Positions 1 through 6,798 of a DNA stretch of 13,738 nucleotides are shown in pieces (positions within the stretch are counted from its first letter, which is position 1; each line of letters starts with the position of its first letter). A program made the translations under genes and the position numbers. Below the pieces are notes generated by a model, which saw only the letters and a list, made by a program, of their open reading frames with translations, had not been told where the DNA came from and did not search any database. This stretch comes from Anaerolinea sp. (lineage in GTDB: Bacteria > Chloroflexota > Anaerolineae > Anaerolineales > Anaerolineaceae): the NCBI GenBank assembly GCA_013824385.1, contig PNNU01000040.1, forward strand, positions 1 through 13,738, given 5' to 3'.

Positions 1-3000
1 CATCCTGCATTGATTCCGGTAACTTCCAGCCATCTGGCAACAAGGTCCCTTTGCTGGTACGGCGGTGATGCATGACCAATGGGATACCCGCATCACGCAA
101 GGCATCGACCCCTGCAGCAAAAGCCAATTTGGTGGAAATATCCAGTGAATCAACCCGTTCGGCGGGGACGCCGTATTCTTCTTCCAAATCAAAGCTGCCG
201 CGTTGCCCTGCGAGTTTAAGGGTTTGATCAAGGTCGGTGATCTCTTCCATGACCGCACCTGCATCACTCTTGATCAAGCGAGTCACCCTTTTTTCAAGCA
301 TTTCTTTTCGAATATTCTCAGGCAACGACTCAATGCGCATTTCGCCATTCAGAAGGCTGTTGATATTATTGTCATCGAAAACTTTTTTATCACGCCCTGG
401 AAGCCCAAGCCCTGCACCTGTAACCACAACTGATCCCGTCAAAAACGCGAACTGATGTTGAGAATTGACAAATTCGGGTTGAACGATTGTTTTCTCTTCA
501 AAGTGATTTGAAGAATCATCTGTTTGATCTTGATAAACATTATTGGAAAGAACACCTGCAGCATACAATCCACTCAATGCTTCGTTAAAACTGGCTTGTC
601 CACCTTTGCGGGGATGATTGGTTGCCAAAATAATTGTATCTGTTTTGCCTTTCATATTATCCGTGGCGAGTGCGTTAAGCACACGTTTCGGTCCGACTTC
701 GACAAAAACACGAGCACCCAGGTTATAGAGTGTCTGCATGCTTTTAACAAATTGAACCGGAGAAGCAACCTGTTTCGCCAGTAGATCAGTGATCTCTTCA
801 GCAGAAGAAGGATACAACTCGCCGGTAACGTTGGCGACAATCGGAATTTTAGGCGCCATCACATGCATCCGCTCGATGACCTGACGAACAGGTTCGCTGG
901 CTGGCGCTACAATTTTAGTATGGAAAGCATGTGAGACAGGAATTCTAACTGCTTGAAAACCAGCCTCCTTGAACATGGAAATCGCAGATTCAATCGCCTC
1001 GGAGGTTCCCCCCAGTACCGATTGAACGGGACTGTTGACATTTGCGATTACAATATAGCCTTCAACCGCTTTCAAGACTTTCTCAACCTCCTCCAATGGC
1101 GCAGAAACAGCAGCCATTCCACCGGGATCATCCACTTTGATCTTGGACATTTCTCTACCGCGAGCACTAACCACTTCCAGCGCTTCAGAAAAAGTCAATA
1201 CACCCGAGGCAACCAGGGCTGCATATTCCCCAAGGCTGTGTCCGATGGCGAAGTCCGGAGAAAACCCGAATTTAGCCATCAACCGCAATAAAGCCACGTT
1301 GGCTGTGAGCAGGGCTGGCTGAGTAATAGTGGTGTTCTTGAGTTCTTTTTCTGCCTGAGCGAGCGCTTCTTCATTGCCATCTGCATAAATGTAGCTGGTG
1401 AGCGGTCTTCCCAGGATGGGTGTTAAAATATCATCAGCTTCTTTGAAAGTGTCTCGAACGACGGGTTCCACTTCAAGAAGATCCCTGATCATATTCACGT
1501 ATTGAGATCCCTGCCCGGGGAACATGAATACGGTTTTCCCTGGTGTGCCGCTGCCGCGATAAATGCCGTGTGCTTGAAGTGCGTTCCAGGTTACAGGTAA
1601 ATCAGCCTCAAACGCAGAAATCGCTTTTTCACAGCGTTTGATCAATTCATCAGAGTTCTCATAATCTATGGCAAGTCTTTCACTTTTTACCACTTCATCG
1701 CGCGTGGGACATTTTGATGCGGGTAGCTGACCATTTTTGATGGAGACCAGATTTTCTTCCAGTTTTTGTTTTAAAGCCGACTTCGAATCCGCAGAGATGA
1801 AGTAGAGCCCCTGATAAGGATGAGCTTCTTCATCAATGCCACTTGGTTGGCTGGCTTTACCTGCTTGTGGATCAGTTTGAGCTGATTTTGAAGAATCCTC
1901 TTCGGAAGTCGATTGTACAGATTGACCTGATAACGCATCCGTCATGAATCCAACCACTTTTTCAATCGTGTTGTAATTTGAAAGCCGCAGGTCTTCCCGG
2001 CGGGCAATATTGTAATGCGTGCGGATGGTCGCAAACAGTTCTGCCTGCTTAACTGTGTCTATTCCGAGATCCGCTTCAAGGTCAAGCTCAAGATCAAGCA
2101 TTTCACGCGGATAACCTGTTTTCTCGCTGATGGTTTCAAGCACAAAATCGGTGATCTTTGAATTATCAAAACCTGTATTTTGTGCGGATGTTGTGTTTTC
2201 CATGGATATTTGTTGTGTCATCTCTGCTACAACCTCATGATCTTTTTCGATTTTCAGTGGAATAACGTAAGAAAGTTTTTCGCTGCCCATCACACCAGGC
2301 AAATACTCCTCCAAAACGATGTGGAAGTTCGTCCCTCCAAAGCCAAAACTGCTTACACCGGCAAAGCGGTAATTGCCTTGTTTTACCTGCCACTCACGAG
2401 GTTGAGTATTCACGGCAAAAGGAGTGTTCGCAAAATCAATATTGGGGTTTGGGTTTTGGAAATTGGCAGATGGAGGCAAGATTTTTTCATTCAAGGCCAG
2501 AATCGTTTTAAGCAAACCTGCCGCACCAGCAGCGCTCTTAAGATGTCCGATATTCGACTTCACCGATCCAAGCGCTATACTGCCATTTGCCAGTCCATAT
2601 GACCCAAATACGGTTTTAAGACTGCCAACTTCAGCAACATCACCTACTTTTGTTGAGGTGCCATGACCTTCGATTAAACCAACATCTTCTGGTGAAGCGC
2701 CTGCATTCAATAAAGCGCGTTCAATAGCGCGTTGTTGGCCAAGCGGATTTGGCGCTGTGATGCCTTTTCCTTTTCCATCAGAGCTGCCGCCAATTCCGCG
2801 GATCAAAGCGTAAATCTTGTCGCCATCTCGTTCGGCATCTTCCACCCGTTTCAGGAGAAATATCACAGCTCCCTCACCCATGACAAAACCATCCGCTTTA
2901 TCAGAATAAGGTCGAGAACCTTCTGCACTGAGAGCTCCAATTTTTGAGAACTTGATAAAGGATTCAGGTCCCATGTTCCGATCAACACCGCCGCAAAGTA

Positions 3001-3709
3001 CGGCGTCAAAATGGTTGTTTGCAAGGCCGTCTACTGCAGCTTGTAAAGCTGCAAGAGAAGAGGCACAAGCTGCATCGGTCACAAAATTAGGTCCGGAAAA
3101 ATTGAAGACATTGGCGATTCTGCCGGCAATAATATTGGCTAATTCACCCGGCATGGTATCTTCAGTAATTGCCGCAATTTTTGAATGTATATCCCCGGTT
3201 ATGCCAGACAAAATAGCCTGTTGAGTTGCTGTAGGTAAATTTGAAAAATCCGGAATTGATTTCAGAGATGCCAAGTACTCAGGTAACAAAATTCGGAAGG
3301 TAGAGCGATAATGACCTTCTCCAGCCAGAGCGTTACCAAGAATCACGGCCACACGTTCTGGATTCAATGGTTTTTCTGGATAACCATAATCGTTTAAGGC
3401 CTGATGAGCGGCTGCTAATCCCCATTTTTGAGCAGGATCCATTAAAGCCAGAACCCGAGGAGGAATGGCAATGCCAGCCTTAAATGTGTCAAATTCATAA
3501 TCCTTAACAAAAGCGCCAATTTTGCAGTATGTTTTATCCACAGCTTTTGGATCCGGATCATAATACAACGCTGTACTCCATCGATCCGCAGGGACTTCAC
3601 TTATAGAATTCTTTTTATTAACCACATTTTTCCAAAAAGACGCTACATCATATGCGTCAGGTAATATCGCCCCCAACCCAACCACTGCAATTGCTTTTTG
3701 ATTTTCCAT
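1..3709 (-). CDS. Multidomain type I polyketide/PUFA-like fatty acid synthase (KS-ACP-AT-KS), C-terminus beyond window
   Basis: The frame stays open from the ATG at 3709 to the left edge, giving 1236 residues with no stop. An AGGAG lies just upstream of the ATG. Residues 1-460 are a ketoacyl synthase: catalytic Cys215 in DAACASS, His349 in HGTSTKVGD (the usual HGTGT has Ser here) and His389 in KSNIGHLKS. Residues about 505-585 are a carrier-protein-like domain, with DLGIDTVKQAE at 547-557. Thr552 sits where Ser normally carries phosphopantetheine. Residues about 725-1040 are an acyltransferase: PGQGSQ at 731-736, Ser825 in GHSLGEY, and HAFH at 927-930, typical of malonyl specificity. From about 1088 a second KS-like domain starts (VVVTGAGLGLPG) and is cut off. 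Its sequence resembles FabF/fungal-FAS-type KS more than the first. The order recalls PfaA and related lipid synthases. The protein would build a long-chain acyl or polyketide lipid in the cytoplasm; the product is unknown. It is divergent from the kinase/ABC genes and has no visible link to them. Confidence 0.93.
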   Translation of the reverse strand, partial: MENQKAIAVVGLGAILPDAYDVASFWKNVVNKKNSISEVPADRWSTALYYDPDPKAVDKTYCKIGAFVKDYEFDTFKAGIAIPPRVLALMDPAQKWGLAAAHQALNDYGYPEKPLNPERVAVILGNALAGEGHYRSTFRILLPEYLASLKSIPDFSNLPTATQQAILSGITGDIHSKIAAITEDTMPGELANIIAGRIANVFNFSGPNFVTDAACASSLAALQAAVDGLANNHFDAVLCGGVDRNMGPESFIKFSKIGALSAEGSRPYSDKADGFVMGEGAVIFLLKRVEDAERDGDKIYALIRGIGGSSDGKGKGITAPNPLGQQRAIERALLNAGASPEDVGLIEGHGTSTKVGDVAEVGSLKTVFGSYGLANGSIALGSVKSNIGHLKSAAGAAGLLKTILALNEKILPPSANFQNPNPNIDFANTPFAVNTQPREWQVKQGNYRFAGVSSFGFGGTNFHIVLEEYLPGVMGSEKLSYVIPLKIEKDHEVVAEMTQQISMENTTSAQNTGFDNSKITDFVLETISEKTGYPREMLDLELDLEADLGIDTVKQAELFATIRTHYNIARREDLRLSNYNTIEKVVGFMTDALSGQSVQSTSEEDSSKSAQTDPQAGKASQPSGIDEEAHPYQGLYFISADSKSALKQKLEENLVSIKNGQLPASKCPTRDEVVKSERLAIDYENSDELIKRCEKAISAFEADLPVTWNALQAHGIYRGSGTPGKTVFMFPGQGSQYVNMIRDLLEVEPVVRDTFKEADDILTPILGRPLTSYIYADGNEEALAQAEKELKNTTITQPALLTANVALLRLMAKFGFSPDFAIGHSLGEYAALVASGVLTFSEALEVVSARGREMSKIKVDDPGGMAAVSAPLEEVEKVLKAVEGYIVIANVNSPVQSVLGGTSEAIESAISMFKEAGFQAVRIPVSHAFHTKIVAPASEPVRQVIERMHVMAPKIPIVANVTGELYPSSAEEITDLLAKQVASPVQFVKSMQTLYNLGARVFVEVGPKRVLNALATDNMKGKTDTIILATNHPRKGGQASFNEALSGLYAAGVLSNNVYQDQTDDSSNHFEEKTIVQPEFVNSQHQFAFLTGSVVVTGAGLGLPGRDKKVFDDNNINSLLNGEMRIESLPENIRKEMLEKRVTRLIKSDAGAVMEEITDLDQTLKLAGQRGSFDLEEEYGVPAERVDSLDISTKLAFAAGVDALRDAGIPLVMHHRRTSKGTLLPDGWKLPESMQD

Positions 3710-4032
3710 TTTTACTCCTTTTTTTTCTTTGACATCGAAATTCGGCAAACAGCAACACAAAACCAGACCTTAGAGGCTTAAGGTATGAGGAAAACGGCAA
3801 ATGAAAAAGTGGGTTTTTCTAAATACCATTAACTAATAATTTTTTTCTTTAGTAATAATGGCGTTTATAAAATCCTTGAATCATTCATTAAGAAACCCCC
3901 AATTATTATGTTGGATTCGGAAAATAAGGATTTTTATGACAACAGTAATGGTTGTTTTAAGAGTAAAGCGCTGTGAGAATGTCGACTGGAAGTGGATGAA
4001 ATGGATTCTAAAAAACTAGTAAACATAAATCT
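3710..4032. other. Gene-free leader of the synthase gene
   Basis: This AT-rich stretch is upstream of the leftward synthase gene. I see no convincing sigma70 promoter on the minus strand; a TTCAAG/TATTAC pair with 17-bp spacing exists near 3855-3885 but is weak. A 27-codon rightward reading frame at 3936-4019 has a plausible AGGA but resembles nothing I know, so I do not call it a gene. The only clear structure is the short inverted repeat listed separately. Confidence 0.5.
3767..3784. repeat. 18-bp perfect inverted repeat in the synthase leader
   Basis: ACCTTA and TAAGGT flank a 6-bp centre, GAGGCT. It lies 58 bp upstream of the synthase ATG. It could be an operator for a dimeric regulator or a small leader hairpin. 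With 6-bp arms in AT-rich DNA, chance is a real alternative. Confidence 0.3.
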
Positions 4033-4062
4033 GACAACAAAAAAGAACCCAAACGGGTTCTT
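4033..4062 (-). terminator. Rho-independent terminator behind the tRNA-like fragment
   Basis: Read on the minus strand, an 8-bp perfect stem (AAGAACCC / GGGTTCTT) with a GTTT loop is followed by a T-rich tract (TTTTGTTG). The polarity means it ends leftward transcripts coming from the right. The only leftward element to its right is the tRNA-like fragment at 4074-4115, so it is best read as the native terminator of that tRNA gene. It lies more than 300 bp upstream of the synthase start and could also shield that gene from read-through. Confidence 0.8.
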
Positions 4063-4073
4063 CGAGAAGATTG

Positions 4074-4115
4074 TGATCCATCAGAGGTGCGAACCCTGAA
4101 CCAATTGATTAAGAG
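4074..4115 (-). pseudogene. 3' half of a tRNA-Lys(CUU)-like gene, probable attachment-site scar
   Basis: Minus-strand reading shows, in tRNA order and spacing: an anticodon loop CTCTTAA (4115-4109, anticodon CTT); the 3' anticodon strand TCAAT; a 5-nt variable loop; a T stem CAGGG/CTCTG of 5 bp with one G-T; a 7-nt T loop TTCGCAC; a 7-nt acceptor strand ATGGATC; and a discriminator A followed by CAA instead of CCA. Upstream of the anticodon loop the partner strand is GACTC, which cannot pair with TCAAT. No matching D arm or acceptor 5' strand is visible. The gene is therefore broken at the anticodon loop, a usual crossover point for tyrosine integrases in tRNA genes. The T loop has C where A58 is expected, so some decay is likely. 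The tRNA reading comes from geometry only and has not been scored with a covariance model. Confidence 0.5.
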
Positions 4116-4406
4116 GAGTCGTGTATGGTTTCCATAGCTTTCCTATTGGCTTATATCACACCATTTTGTAGTGTTATTAGAAAATTTTTTTCCATTTTCT
4201 CCAACTTTTCCACAGGCAATTAAATAGTCTTCGCCAATGTTGCACCAGTCTTAACCAAGAAAGTTGAATTACATGTCTGAGATAAAATGAGGCATGTCTC
4301 GTATTAAATTCACGAAATCCGCTCGGTAACGACTTTGCCTATTACTTTTTACATTTTATAAATTCGAATTAATCGCAATTTCTCTACTATCCAATCTTAA
4401 GACAAC
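4116..4406. other. Gene-free stretch between tRNA scar and kinase promoter
   Basis: This is AT-rich DNA with no supported reading frame on either strand. On the minus strand around 4160-4240 there are short Lys/Trp-rich frames that end near the tRNA fragment. They could be the eroded tail of an integrase, but no domain can be shown. TGTCT-type heptamers at 4274 and 4295 start the repeat cluster described separately. Confidence 0.4.
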
Positions 4407-4472
4407 TTGAGACACCAAAACCTCGTCTATATAATAGTCTCAATTAGTTTTTTTATGTCTCAGAATGTCTCA
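4274..4472. repeat. Cluster of TGTCTC(A) heptamers
   Basis: Copies or near-copies on the plus strand: TGTCTGA at 4274, TGTCTCG at 4295, GTCTCAA at 4437-4443, TGTCTCA at 4456-4462 and TGTCTCA at 4466-4472. The inverted form TTGAGAC is at 4407-4413. The last two direct copies are 10 bp apart, about one helical turn. TTGAGAC and GTCTCAA are perfect inverted arms enclosing the promoter. Such clusters suit integrase arm-type sites or repressor operators. Which of these applies cannot be decided from the sequence alone. Confidence 0.55.
4407..4435 (+). promoter_or_regulatory. Strong sigma70-type promoter for the kinase-PAP2 unit
   Basis: The -35 box is TTGAGA (4407-4412), the spacer is exactly 17 bp, and the -10 box is a perfect TATAAT (4430-4435). 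The predicted start near 4442 gives a leader of about 48 nt before the kinase ATG. The -35 box overlaps one inverted TGAGACA heptamer, and the -10 is followed immediately by GTCTCAA. A protein binding these motifs would therefore be expected to repress. The promoter may originally have served a different gene, since the kinase 5' end appears to be missing. Confidence 0.7.
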
Positions 4473-4489
4473 ATTTTTATTCTAAGATA

Positions 4490-5368
4490 ATGCTTTTAAT
4501 CGTTTCAGCGCTCAGTGGTTATTTTCTGGCGGCGCGAGCTCTATCTCCAATTGATCAAATCACCCAAACGGCACAAAGAATTTCCACTGAAGATCTATCA
4601 GCTCGTCTTAATCTGCAGGGAAATGATGATGAAATTGGACGTCTGGCCACAACTTTTGACAACATGCTCTCACGCCTTGAAGAAGGGTTCAATCGCGAAC
4701 ACCAATTTACATCGGATGCCTCACACGAACTACGTACCCCATTGGCTGCCATGCAAGCGATCTTGAATGTTACCCGTGAAAGAAAACGACCCCCAGAAGA
4801 ATATGAAACAGCAATGGATGATTTATCGGAAGAGACAGATCGGCTGCGAGCTTTAACCGAGGATTTGCTTTATATCGCCCGTGGTGACGCGCGACCCGCT
4901 ACACCTTATGAAGAAGTGAATCTATCCAACTTGTTAATAGATGTCAGTGAATCCTTACGACCTATGGCTGAATCCAAGGGGTTGACTCTCAAAAAGGATG
5001 TCCAGAACGATCTTTTTATCATGGGTGACAGCGATGCTTTGATTCGCGCATTTGTCAATCTGCTGGACAATGCCATCAAATATACTGAAAAAGGCGAAAT
5101 CTCCGTAAATGCCATACGTGGTACAAGAAAAAATATTGATATCCTCATTTCTGATACCGGCCGTGGGATTGACCCAAAACATCTTCCTCATATTTTCGAG
5201 CGTTTTTATCGGGTAGACGAGTCACGCACGACCCAGGGTTTTGGATTGGGACTGGCGATAGTTCATGAAATTGTAAGGACCCATCAGGGGACAATTGAAG
5301 CCTCCAGTCAAATTGGATCCGGAACAACTTTTCGGTTACATTTTACTGGAGTTGATAAAGCACTATGA
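4490..5368 (+). CDS. Sensor histidine kinase, 5'-truncated (no sensor domain)
   Basis: The 292 residues cover only the cytoplasmic half of an EnvZ/PhoR-type kinase plus one membrane helix (about 1-18). HAMP spans about 15-68. HisKA has the phospho-accepting His79 in SHELRTP. The ATPase domain shows the N box NLLDNAIKYT (190-199), G1 DTGRGI (222-227), the F box FERFYR (236-241) and G2 GFGLGLAI (250-257), so catalytic residues are intact. Family members normally begin with a first helix and a periplasmic domain of 100 residues or more. Here the frame is closed by TAG at 4445-4447, and only unrelated codons precede the ATG. No good ribosome binding site precedes 4490. No response regulator is adjacent, although these kinases usually follow one. 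The gene is probably a deletion product; it could still make a tethered, signal-blind kinase. Its stop overlaps the PAP2 start. Confidence 0.88.
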   Translation: MLLIVSALSGYFLAARALSPIDQITQTAQRISTEDLSARLNLQGNDDEIGRLATTFDNMLSRLEEGFNREHQFTSDASHELRTPLAAMQAILNVTRERKRPPEEYETAMDDLSEETDRLRALTEDLLYIARGDARPATPYEEVNLSNLLIDVSESLRPMAESKGLTLKKDVQNDLFIMGDSDALIRAFVNLLDNAIKYTEKGEISVNAIRGTRKNIDILISDTGRGIDPKHLPHIFERFYRVDESRTTQGFGLGLAIVHEIVRTHQGTIEASSQIGSGTTFRLHFTGVDKAL

Positions 5369-6018
5369 AAATTGAAAAATCTATATTGCTAAGAATTGAA
5401 TTACTGGTTATTACGATACTAATATCAGGGATGGTGTTTACCTCTTTAGCTGAAGATTTGAGAAATCGAGAAACCCTATCTACATTAGATCCATTGTTCG
5501 GAAGTTGGTTGATTTCCCAAACTTCCCTTTTAGGTGATCATGTTTTTTCGATGATCACTTTTTTGGGGAATGCTTTGATCATTTCCATCGGTACGGGTCT
5601 ATTGGGATTCTGGCTTGCCAAACAAAAAAAGTGGAATGATTTAATTCTCATGTTTTCAGCGGTAGGTGGCAGTGCCTTGCTTAATCTGGCGCTGAAGAAT
5701 ATTTTTCAGCGTTCCCGACCAATATTTCCCCAGGCTTTTTCAGTAGAGACCGGTTTCGGTTTTCCATCCGGGCATACGATGATTTCGCTGGCATTTTATG
5801 GAATAGTTGCCTACATCGCACTAACTTACATAAAAAACAGGAATTGGAAGGTCTTAACAATAGTTGGTGCTTTTGTCGTTTCCGTGTTAATTGGTTTCAG
5901 TCGATTGTATCTGGGGGTCCACTATTTAACCGATGTGCTAGCCGGGTGGGCTGCCGGTGGTTTATGGTTGGCGGTTTGTATTCTGGGGGATTATTGGCTT
6001 CAATATTTAAAATCGTGA
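5365..6018 (+). CDS. PAP2-family membrane lipid phosphatase
   Basis: This 217-residue protein has the complete PAP2 triad: K111-x6-R118-P119, PSGH at 134-137, and S179-R180-x5-H186-x3-D190. His137 and His186 are the catalytic histidines, the second acting as nucleophile in this family. Hydrophobic stretches at about 9-28, 57-85, 95-110, 137-155, 162-178 and 190-208 fit the six-helix membrane fold. Such enzymes dephosphorylate phosphatidic acid, PGP or undecaprenyl pyrophosphate at the outer membrane leaflet. The BcrC/undecaprenyl role is one option, but sequence alone does not fix the substrate. The ATG overlaps the kinase stop by 4 bp (ATGA), with only a weak Shine-Dalgarno, which suggests translational coupling. 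Pairing with a kinase and an export operon fits an envelope-stress theme (inference). Confidence 0.92.
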   Translation: MKIEKSILLRIELLVITILISGMVFTSLAEDLRNRETLSTLDPLFGSWLISQTSLLGDHVFSMITFLGNALIISIGTGLLGFWLAKQKKWNDLILMFSAVGGSALLNLALKNIFQRSRPIFPQAFSVETGFGFPSGHTMISLAFYGIVAYIALTYIKNRNWKVLTIVGAFVVSVLIGFSRLYLGVHYLTDVLAGWAAGGLWLAVCILGDYWLQYLKS

Positions 6019-6042
6019 AAAGTTAACTCAAGATAAAGAGGG

Positions 6043-6086
6043 CTTCATCTTGACTTCATGAACACTTCATCAGCAGGGATTAACAT
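6043..6086 (+). promoter_or_regulatory. OmpR/PhoB-type operator and promoter of the ABC operon
   Basis: CTTCAT occurs three times at 6043-6048, 6054-6059 and 6065-6070, an exact 11-bp period. Each 11-mer also ends in A. This is the classic layout for tandem binding of winged-helix OmpR/PhoB-family regulators. A -10-like TAACAT at 6081-6086 starts 10 bp after the last repeat. There is no consensus -35, as at PhoB-type activated promoters where the repeats replace it. Transcription would start near 6093, just before the AAGGAG of the lipoprotein gene. The regulator is not in the window. Confidence 0.7.
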
Positions 6087-6118
6087 GATTGTAATTACCG
6101 AAAAAAGGAGATTCAATC

Positions 6119-6787
6119 ATGTTCAATCGTTTAAGCCATTTTATCGTCGTTGCTTTTTTGGTGTCAATCATATTGACAGCCTGCGTAACAACTCCTAAAA
6201 ACACCTCTTCAAATGCGCCTGTTGCTGAAAGCAATGGCGACAAAGCTGCGCCAGGGCCCTCGCTAACCGACCCTGGCGGTCTGCCCGCCGCCCCCTCTAG
6301 CGGGGATACTGCTAACTCTCAATCAGGCGAAGAGCGTATGGTCAAAGTAAACGACCCATCTGGTTTGTTCAGCATCCTCTTCGTGGATACGTGGACACAG
6401 GGTTCCGGCAGCACGCCCGGGAGCCTGCGATCATCTCAGGATGAGCGGTATGCCGAAGCAGAAGTAATTTCTGCTCAAGGACAAACGCCCATGCAGGCGG
6501 CTCAAGCCTTGGATGCTTCTCAGGCCAAAGGCACGCAAGGTTATCAGAAACTGGTCATTCAGAGTGGTACTGTCAATGGTCTGAATGCAGCCAGCCTGAT
6601 CTACCAGTATGAATCTGGTACAAATCCGGTTACTGGCAAGCCGCTCAAATTCGTTGCCAGCCAGATTTTCATCACCAGTGGCCCGACGGACAAGTTGGGC
6701 CATGTCACCTTTACCGCGCCTTATGCCTATTACGGCGACCTGAGTGGAATCTTCGATAATATTCTAGCCGGATTTACCTGGAAATAA
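6119..6787 (+). CDS. Lipoprotein with PsbP/Mog1-like C-terminal region
   Basis: This is a 222-residue secreted lipoprotein, first gene of the export operon. A hydrophobic signal peptide (8-19) ends in lipobox LTAC at 19-22, so Cys22 would be lipidated. Residues 25-72 are a Ser/Pro/Gly/Ala-rich linker. Residues about 75-222 form a compact domain opening with DPSGLFSILF and ending AGFTWK. That pattern recalls small PsbP/Mog1-fold domains, but I rely on pattern only. It would sit on the outer face of the membrane, possibly as an accessory or substrate-contact factor of the transporter. GGAG lies 8 nt before the ATG, and the ATPase ATG follows 11 bp after the stop. Its base composition is more GC-rich than the kinase and PAP2 genes. 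A specific function is not recognised. Confidence 0.85.
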   Translation: MFNRLSHFIVVAFLVSIILTACVTTPKNTSSNAPVAESNGDKAAPGPSLTDPGGLPAAPSSGDTANSQSGEERMVKVNDPSGLFSILFVDTWTQGSGSTPGSLRSSQDERYAEAEVISAQGQTPMQAAQALDASQAKGTQGYQKLVIQSGTVNGLNAASLIYQYESGTNPVTGKPLKFVASQIFITSGPTDKLGHVTFTAPYAYYGDLSGIFDNILAGFTWK

Positions 6788-6798
6788 GAAAGGAACCC

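Noticed and set aside
203..3224. Several rightward frames of 60-148 codons across the first 3.2 kb
   Set aside because: They lie opposite the continuous leftward synthase frame, which carries all catalytic motifs. They show no domain and no consistent start sites.
3936..4019. 27-codon rightward reading frame with an AGGA before it
   Set aside because: It is very short, has no similarity I recognise, lies in AT-rich intergenic DNA, and has no promoter that I can see.
4150..4260. Lys/Trp-rich minus-strand frames that might be an integrase tail next to the tRNA fragment
   Set aside because: No catalytic motif or long frame is present; several frames look equally plausible and all are short.
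6031..6052. Imperfect hairpin (AAGAT...ATCTT) after the PAP2 gene as a terminator
   Set aside because: The stem is only 5 bp plus a mismatch, no T tract follows, and it overlaps the CTTCAT operator, which explains the sequence better.
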